Assembly: GCF_002291445.1 (NCBI RefSeq)
Contig: NZ_CP014137.1
Coordinates: forward strand, 1,488,001-1,552,000
DNA: 64,000 nt
Source of the DNA: Brenneria goodwinii
GTDB taxonomy: Bacteria; Pseudomonadota; Gammaproteobacteria; Enterobacterales; Enterobacteriaceae
Direction of reading: 5' to 3'
The notes beneath the pieces were generated by a model. The model was not told where the DNA came from, ran no database searches, and was given only the letters and a program-made list of their open reading frames with translations. Below are positions 59,300 through 64,000 of the stretch, piece after piece. How positions within the stretch are numbered: position 1 is the stretch's first letter; the number at the start of each line of letters is the position of its first letter. Both the position numbers and the translations under genes were made by a program.

Positions 59300-60324
59300 G
59301 AAATGAAAAAGCGATTAACCCCAAGGAGCTTCGTCAGGAATTGTTCGAGGCGGAATGTCGAGTGGAATCCGCTCGCCGACACCTTTATAACAACGAATAT
59401 GGTGTCACCGAGACTGATGTGGCACAGGCGGAACAGCACTATCAGCAGGTATTAAGCGAATGGCAGGCGTTGCCGCCGCCGCCGGTATTGCCGCCGAGCG
59501 GCAAACTGGAGAAAATCACCGGTCGGCTGGAGTCTTTTAGCCGCATCCGCTGCAAGGCCAACTTTGATCCTGATGTGTATGCCACCTCTTCAGACAGAAC
59601 ACTGACGGCGGGAGAAAAGGGCGCGGTGGGCGCGGGGGCCATTGCCATCGGTAGTCCTGCGCTGGCGGGGCTGGCGCTGAAGGGGGAAGAGCCGATTTTA
59701 AACGACGCGGACTATGTGCAAGGGATGATAAACGGCCAGCCGTTTGCCGGTTGGGTGGGGATGACGCACCTGAAGGCGGGCGACGAGGTGGAGTTGGCGG
59801 CGGCATGGCAGGACGACCATTATCAGGTTTACGCCATTGCCGTACCGGCGTTGCGGATTGTCTCGGTATGTCCGCAGTGCGACCATGGCCGTTATATTGA
59901 GGCGATTTCCAGGATCAAGCTCGGCACTTTTATGAGTTTGTTTTTTATTATATTGGCTTGTATTGCAGTTTTACTAATGGGTAAAGGTACATTTTGGGAG
60001 AATTTTTCTTATGAATTAACTGATAATAAAGGTAATTTTTATTTTTTGATTGCGATGGGGCTGGGGATAAATGGTGTTTTTTGGGGGCTGTTTTTTTATG
60101 GCGCCTATAAAGCGTATGCGGAAACTGCCTGCAAACTGGCGGAGGAAATATCTCAGGTATTCGGCTGGCGTCATCCCAAATGGATAAACTTAAAGAAAAT
60201 AACGGCGAAGCGGGAAAAGGAATTAATGCGTCAGGGGAAATGGTATTCGCCGAAGGATACCAGCAAGCCGCCGCTGCCCAGCGCGAAATTATTATGGGAT
60301 GATGAGTATTGGCATTATTACTGA
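59296..60324 (+). CDS. Putative T6SS immunity protein, copy 1
   Basis: 342 residues, translationally coupled to the effector (4-bp overlap). N-terminal helical coil (about 8-60; KELRQELFEAECRVESARRH), a proline hinge (PPPPVLPP), a soluble domain (about 70-200) with KGAVGAGAIAIGSPALAGLA and a CPQC pair, two membrane helices (about 208-230 and 248-268) and a basic C-terminal tail. A membrane-spanning partner fits protection against a pore former. The family is often labelled a putative T6SS effector, but order and topology favour immunity. Copy 2 follows directly with the same length and no indels. Confidence 0.7.
   Translation: MRNEKAINPKELRQELFEAECRVESARRHLYNNEYGVTETDVAQAEQHYQQVLSEWQALPPPPVLPPSGKLEKITGRLESFSRIRCKANFDPDVYATSSDRTLTAGEKGAVGAGAIAIGSPALAGLALKGEEPILNDADYVQGMINGQPFAGWVGMTHLKAGDEVELAAAWQDDHYQVYAIAVPALRIVSVCPQCDHGRYIEAISRIKLGTFMSLFFIILACIAVLLMGKGTFWENFSYELTDNKGNFYFLIAMGLGINGVFWGLFFYGAYKAYAETACKLAEEISQVFGWRHPKWINLKKITAKREKELMRQGKWYSPKDTSKPPLPSAKLLWDDEYWHYY
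59425..59880 (+). repeat. Duplicated block, part of immunity copy 1
   Basis: Nearly identical to 60522-60977 (offset 1097) with only scattered differences. A second shared block is 60091-60321, matching 61188-61418 at the same offset. Between the blocks (about 59905-60085) the copies diverge and become AT-rich. Confidence 0.8.
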
Positions 60325-60392
60325 CATTTGGCTACAGCATAAAAAATATCATCCGCCGCTAGAGAGTTTGGATCGCTTTTAAAGGGAATGTG

Positions 60393-61421
60393 ATGAGAAA
60401 AGAAAAGGTAATTAACCCCAAGGAGCTTCGTCAGGAATTGTTCGAGGCTCAACTAAAAATACAGTCCGTACGCCGTCGCCTTGACAGTAATCATCGGAGC
60501 GTTACGGAAGCTGATTTAGCGCAGGCGGAACAGCACTATCAGCAGGTATTAAGCGAATGGCAGGCGTTGCCGCCGCCGCCGGTATTGCCGCCGAGCGGCA
60601 AACTGGAAAAAATCACCGGTCGGCTGGAGTCTTTTAACCGTATCCGCTGCAAGGCTAACTTTGATCCTGATGTGTATGCCACCTCTTCAGACAGAACACT
60701 GACGGCGGGAGAAAAGGGCGCGGTGGGCGCGGGTGCCATTGCTATCGGTAGCCCTGCGCTGGCGGGGCTGGCGCTGAAGGGGGAAGAGACGGTTTTAGAC
60801 GACGCGGACTATGTGCAAGGGATGATAAACGGCCAGCCGTTTGCCGGTTGGGTGGGGATGACGCACCTGAAGGCGGGCGACGAGGTGGAGTTGGCGGCGG
60901 CATGGCAGGACGACCATTATCAGGTTTACGCCATTGCCGTACCGGCGTTGCAGATTGTCTCGGTATGTCCCCGATGCAGCCATGGTCGTTATATTCAGGC
61001 GATATCCGATGTTAAAATAAGCGCGTTTATGACTCTGCTTATGTTTATTATCTTTAGTTCTATCGGTTTTTTTATGGATGAAGGGACTTTCTGGGAAAAT
61101 CTTCTTAATGCAGTGATAAACAATTATGACCAGTTTTATCTAGCGACCACTATGATGCTGGTCCTTGGTAGTGTTTTATGGGGACTGTTTTTTTATGGTG
61201 ACTATAAAGCGTATGCGGAAACTGCCTGCAAACTGGCGGAGGAAATATTTCAGGTATTCGGCTGGCGAAATCCCAAATGGATAAACTTAAAGAAAATAAC
61301 GGCGAAGCGGGAAAAGGAATTAATGCGTCAGGGGAAATGGTATTCGCCGAAGGATACCAGCAAGCCGCCGCTGCCCAGCGCGAAATTATTATGGGATGAT
61401 GAGTATTGGCATTATTATTGA
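60393..61421 (+). CDS. Putative T6SS immunity protein, copy 2
   Basis: 342 residues from the ATG at 60393 (MRKEKVINPKELRQELFEAQ); a GTG at 60390 would add one residue. Collinear with copy 1 at a constant offset of 1097 bp. Residues about 43-204 and 263-342 are nearly identical, even at the DNA level, while residues about 20-42 and 205-262, the coil and the two membrane helices, differ strongly. That pattern suggests recent duplication or gene conversion with selection for different specificity. It may protect against a related effector from another strain. Confidence 0.7.
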   Translation: MRKEKVINPKELRQELFEAQLKIQSVRRRLDSNHRSVTEADLAQAEQHYQQVLSEWQALPPPPVLPPSGKLEKITGRLESFNRIRCKANFDPDVYATSSDRTLTAGEKGAVGAGAIAIGSPALAGLALKGEETVLDDADYVQGMINGQPFAGWVGMTHLKAGDEVELAAAWQDDHYQVYAIAVPALQIVSVCPRCSHGRYIQAISDVKISAFMTLLMFIIFSSIGFFMDEGTFWENLLNAVINNYDQFYLATTMMLVLGSVLWGLFFYGDYKAYAETACKLAEEIFQVFGWRNPKWINLKKITAKREKELMRQGKWYSPKDTSKPPLPSAKLLWDDEYWHYY

Positions 61422-61508
61422 CCATCTGCATAACATAAAGAATATTACCCGTTTGCGGGTTGGGTAGGGAATAGCGACGTATGGCATTCGATATTGAAAA
61501 TATTGACG

Positions 61509-62060
61509 CTAATTTTTTATCCACTGCGTGCGCGATAGCCGATATAACATCACCGATTTGAGCGGATGCCCCGCGGGAACGCGCGGATAGTCGAAATCGT
61601 CAGCGGGATTATGCGTCATGCCCAGCTTATGCATCACGCGGCGTGATCGGACGTTGGCGGCGACGGTGGTGGCGACAATTTCATCCAGTTTTAATTCGCT
61701 AAAACCAAACGCCAGTGCGGCGCGCGCGGCTTCCGGCGCGTATCCCTTGCCCCAGAATTTACGGGCGATGCGCCAGCCTATCTCGACGGCGGGGGTGAAG
61801 TGCGCATCATAGCCGACCCGGACAAGGCCCACCGCGCCGATAAATTCGCCAGTGATTTTCTCTGCCAGCGGCCAGAGGCAAAAACCATGAGCCGCCTGGT
61901 GCGCGATTTGCCGATCGATCCATGCGTTGCTGTCGTCGGCCGTGGGCAACGGTATCAGAAATTCCATCGCTTGCGGATCGGCGCACATCGCCGCGAAGGG
62001 GACGCGATCCGCCGCTTGCCATTGGCGTAGAATTAATCGTTCTGATGGGCATCTTTCCAT
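61509..62060 (-). CDS. GNAT acetyltransferase, RimJ/RimL-like
   Basis: 183 residues. It starts ERCPSERLILRQWQAADRVP, the usual RimJ/RimL opening, has the acetyl-CoA site VEIGWRIARKFWGKGYAPEA (Q/RxxGxG/A-like), followed by ATTVAANVRSRRVMHKLGM. Transfers acetyl from acetyl-CoA to an amine, in a protein N-terminus or small molecule; the target is unknown. Lies between the immunity pair and pspF, 48 bp downstream of the pspF stop codon in coordinates but transcribed on the same minus strand, so possibly read through from pspF. Confidence 0.85.
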   Translation of the reverse strand: MERCPSERLILRQWQAADRVPFAAMCADPQAMEFLIPLPTADDSNAWIDRQIAHQAAHGFCLWPLAEKITGEFIGAVGLVRVGYDAHFTPAVEIGWRIARKFWGKGYAPEAARAALAFGFSELKLDEIVATTVAANVRSRRVMHKLGMTHNPADDFDYPRVPAGHPLKSVMLYRLSRTQWIKN

Positions 62061-62108
62061 GTTTTACATCTCCTGTTTATTCGGCATAAAAATAGCGGGT
62101 TATCTACG

Positions 62109-63104
62109 TCATTCATTAACGCTAATACTATGTTTTTTTAGCAAACCGCGCAGTTGATGATAGGTCAGTCCCAGTAATTCCGCCGCCTTGCGCTGGTTGA
62201 AGCGCGCCTTTGCCAGCGCCTGTTCCAGCAGCGTCTGTTCCTGGGCGCGCTGCCACTGCTTCATATCCAATGGGAAATCGGGGATTTTGTCTGTCAGCGC
62301 TGGCGGCGCGCTGTCCTCAGCCAGGGGCGCCTTTTTGCGAAACGGATTAATAATAATGGTATCCAATGGCAGATCGCTACTGCCGTGCCGATAAACCGAA
62401 CGTTCAACCACATTCTTTAATTCACGGATATTGCCCGGCCAGGGGTAGGCGTGCAGCATATCGCGCGCATGCGGGGTGAAACCGGGAAACAGGGGAAGGC
62501 GCAGTTCGCGGCACATTTGAATGGCAAAATGCTCCGCCAGCAACATGATATCTTGCTGGCGCTCACGCAGCGGCGGCAGTTGGACGACATCAAATGCCAG
62601 CCTGTCTAATAGATCGGCCCTGAACTTTCCGCTGGCCGCCAGCGCGGGCAGGTCGTCATTGGTGGCGCATACCAGCCGGACGTCCACCTGTAACGAGTGA
62701 CTGCCGCCGACGCGTTCCAGTACGCCATATTCTATGACGCGTAATAGCTTCTCCTGCACCAGCATGGGCGCGGTGGCCAGTTCATCGAGAAACAGCGTGC
62801 CGCCGTCGGCACGTTCAAAACGCCCCAGATGACGTTTCTGCGCCCCGGTAAACGCGCCGGCCTCGTGACCAAACAGTTCGGAATCCAGCAGATTTTCATT
62901 CAGCGCGGCGCAGTTCAGCGAAACGAACGGGCCTTGCCAACGCGGGGAAAGGTAGTGGAGACGGCTGGCGATCAGCTCTTTACCGGTGCCGCGTTCGCCA
63001 ATCACCAAGACCGGTTTATTTAGCTGCGCCAATTGCGAAACCTGTTCCAGCACTTCAAGAAAACTGTTTGCTTCACCCAATAGATTTTCTTTTTCCTGTG
63101 CCAT
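62109..63104 (-). CDS. pspF: Phage shock protein operon activator PspF
   Basis: 331-residue sigma54 enhancer-binding ATPase that turns on pspA and is held inactive by PspA. AAA+ domain (about 10-240): Walker A GERGTGKELIASR, GAFTGAQ for sigma54 contact, ATNDDLPALA, and LNEN-LLDSELFGH. There is no receiver domain, as in all PspF proteins. The C-terminal Fis-type HTH (about 295-331) ends RKAAELLGLTYHQLRGLLKK. Divergent from pspA across 226 bp. Confidence 0.96.
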   Translation of the reverse strand: MAQEKENLLGEANSFLEVLEQVSQLAQLNKPVLVIGERGTGKELIASRLHYLSPRWQGPFVSLNCAALNENLLDSELFGHEAGAFTGAQKRHLGRFERADGGTLFLDELATAPMLVQEKLLRVIEYGVLERVGGSHSLQVDVRLVCATNDDLPALAASGKFRADLLDRLAFDVVQLPPLRERQQDIMLLAEHFAIQMCRELRLPLFPGFTPHARDMLHAYPWPGNIRELKNVVERSVYRHGSSDLPLDTIIINPFRKKAPLAEDSAPPALTDKIPDFPLDMKQWQRAQEQTLLEQALAKARFNQRKAAELLGLTYHQLRGLLKKHSISVNE

Positions 63105-63223
63105 TAATATTCACCGTGTGATTTTTACCAATAGTTGGTTTATTTGACTAATCTATCCGCTCTTGAAAAATAGTCAAAACATTCCATCCACTATTTTTCA
63201 ATGAGTTACAGAAAAACAGAAGT

Positions 63224-63239
63224 TGGCATGGTTCTTGAT
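63224..63239 (+). promoter_or_regulatory. Sigma54 promoter of pspA
   Basis: TGGCATG-N4-TTGAT (consensus TGGCACG-N4-TTGCW), GG at 63225-63226, 92 bp before the pspA start. AT-rich sequence upstream (63130-63200) is where PspF binding sites would be expected. Confidence 0.75.
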
Positions 63240-63330
63240 AAAGTATAGCCATGTCACCACCGCCGAATGACCGGTAGTGATAATAAATCAGGCGTAATCA
63301 GACGCTGGAAATCATTAAGAGGATGTGATT

Positions 63331-63996
63331 ATGGGTATTTTTTCTCGTTTTGCCGACATCGTGAATGCCAATATTAATTCGTTGCTGGATAAGGCCGAAG
63401 ATCCGCAAAAGCTGGTACGGCTGATGATTCAGGAAATGGAAGACACGCTGGTTGAGGTGCGTTCTACCTCGGCGCGCGCGCTGGCGGAAAAGAAACAAAT
63501 TGCCCGCCGCATCGAACAGGCGCATACCCAGCAGGCGCAATGGCAGGAAAAAGCCGAATTGGCGCTGCGTAAAGACAAAGACGATTTGGCCCGCGCCGCG
63601 CTGATTGAAAAACAGAAACTGACGGATCTGATTGCGGTATTACAGCATGAAGCGGAAAGCGTGGAAGAAACGCTGGAGCGAATGAAACGTGAAATCGGCG
63701 AACTGGAGAATAAACTGAGCGAAACCCGCGCCCGCCAGCAAGCGCTGACGCTGCGCCATCAGGCGGCATCCTCGTCGCGCGATGTCCGCCGTCAACTGGA
63801 TAGCGGTAAGCTGGATGAAGCGATGGCGCGTTTTGAACAGTTTGAACGACGCATTGATACCATGGAAGCCGAAGCGGAAAGCGTAGGTCTGGGCAAACAA
63901 AAGTCTCTGGATCAGCAATTTGCCGAACTGAAGGCCGACGATGAAATCAGTGCGCAATTGGCGGCGCTTAAAGCTAAAGTTAAACCAGCAGAATAA
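63331..63996 (+). CDS. pspA: Phage shock protein A
   Basis: 221 residues from the ATG at 63331 (MGIFSRFADIVNANINSLLD), with AGAGG upstream; a GTG at 63325 would add two residues. An ESCRT-III/Vipp1 relative that inhibits PspF and, on membrane stress, forms oligomers on the inner membrane. An N-terminal amphipathic helix is followed by long coiled coil (about 25-190). The stop codon is at 63994-63996, 4 bp from the window end, so pspB and pspC, if present, lie outside. Confidence 0.96.
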   Translation: MGIFSRFADIVNANINSLLDKAEDPQKLVRLMIQEMEDTLVEVRSTSARALAEKKQIARRIEQAHTQQAQWQEKAELALRKDKDDLARAALIEKQKLTDLIAVLQHEAESVEETLERMKREIGELENKLSETRARQQALTLRHQAASSSRDVRRQLDSGKLDEAMARFEQFERRIDTMEAEAESVGLGKQKSLDQQFAELKADDEISAQLAALKAKVKPAE

Positions 63997-64000
63997 CCGG

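Noticed and set aside
1..64000. CRISPR arrays, tRNA or rRNA genes, complete insertion sequences, prophage genes
   Set aside because: No regularly spaced repeats, no tRNA-like fold and no transposase, integrase or phage structural gene was found by reading; no software search was possible.

Overview
The window looks like chromosomal DNA of a plant-associated enterobacterium of the Pectobacteriaceae (Pectobacterium/Brenneria/Dickeya group). This is inferred from the moderately GC-rich enteric gene style, a secreted GH5-CBM3 cellulase of the CelV type, an aglAB-type alpha-glucoside PTS, a csc-type sucrose system, RyhB, and the conserved enteric core rnb - fabI - sapABCDF - pspF/pspA. The species cannot be fixed from the sequence alone.

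Layout. 1-3.9 kb: the 5' part of a CstA-family transporter (minus strand, cut by the window edge) and rnb (RNase II). 4.0-6.9 kb: a degraded toxin island, with a PAAR-tail remnant, a pyocin_S-type protein ending in a colicin E3-type ribonuclease domain, a small acidic putative immunity gene, a possible IS-end remnant, a VOC-family gene and a truncated YafY-like regulator. 6.9-19.4 kb: metabolic accessory genes, namely a YdeP-type molybdopterin oxidoreductase, aglA-aglB with a convergent GntR repressor, an orphan LysR gene, and a LacI regulator divergent from an MFS transporter-GH31 glucosidase pair. 19.4-25.8 kb: core genes fabI and sapFDCBA.

25.8-62.1 kb separates sapA from pspF and is mostly accessory. 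It holds an unknown 282-codon gene; the Fur-controlled small RNA RyhB; cscB-cscA divergent from cscK; a LysR / CoA-transferase / ActP-like symporter / DUF485 cluster; a frameshifted UvrA-like ABC ATPase; an operon of two OmpG-type porins flanking a surface GH32 lipoprotein, divergent from cscR; an 11-gene RpiR-led operon (isoaspartyl-peptidase-like Ntn hydrolase, creatininase-fold amidohydrolase, ketopantoate-reductase-like protein, SDR, complete Dpp/Opp-type ABC importer); the cellulase; and a VasX-like T6SS effector with two tandem collinear putative immunity genes. 62.1-64 kb returns to core genes pspF and pspA with the sigma54 promoter of pspA.

How it works together. Four copies of the palindrome GTTAACGTTAAC, two in each of two divergent intergenic regions 12.6 kb apart, tie cscBA, cscK, the porin-GH32-porin operon and cscR into one probable CscR regulon. 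It runs from extracellular fructoside cleavage through outer-membrane passage, sucrose/H+ symport, invertase and fructokinase. The RpiR-led operon looks like an uptake and degradation system for an unidentified amide- or peptide-like compound. Two toxin/immunity loci suggest interbacterial competition. The most unusual items are the E3-type toxin with a non-E3-like partner, the two collinear immunity paralogues that differ mainly in their membrane segments, the RpiR-led operon, and the split csc regulon.
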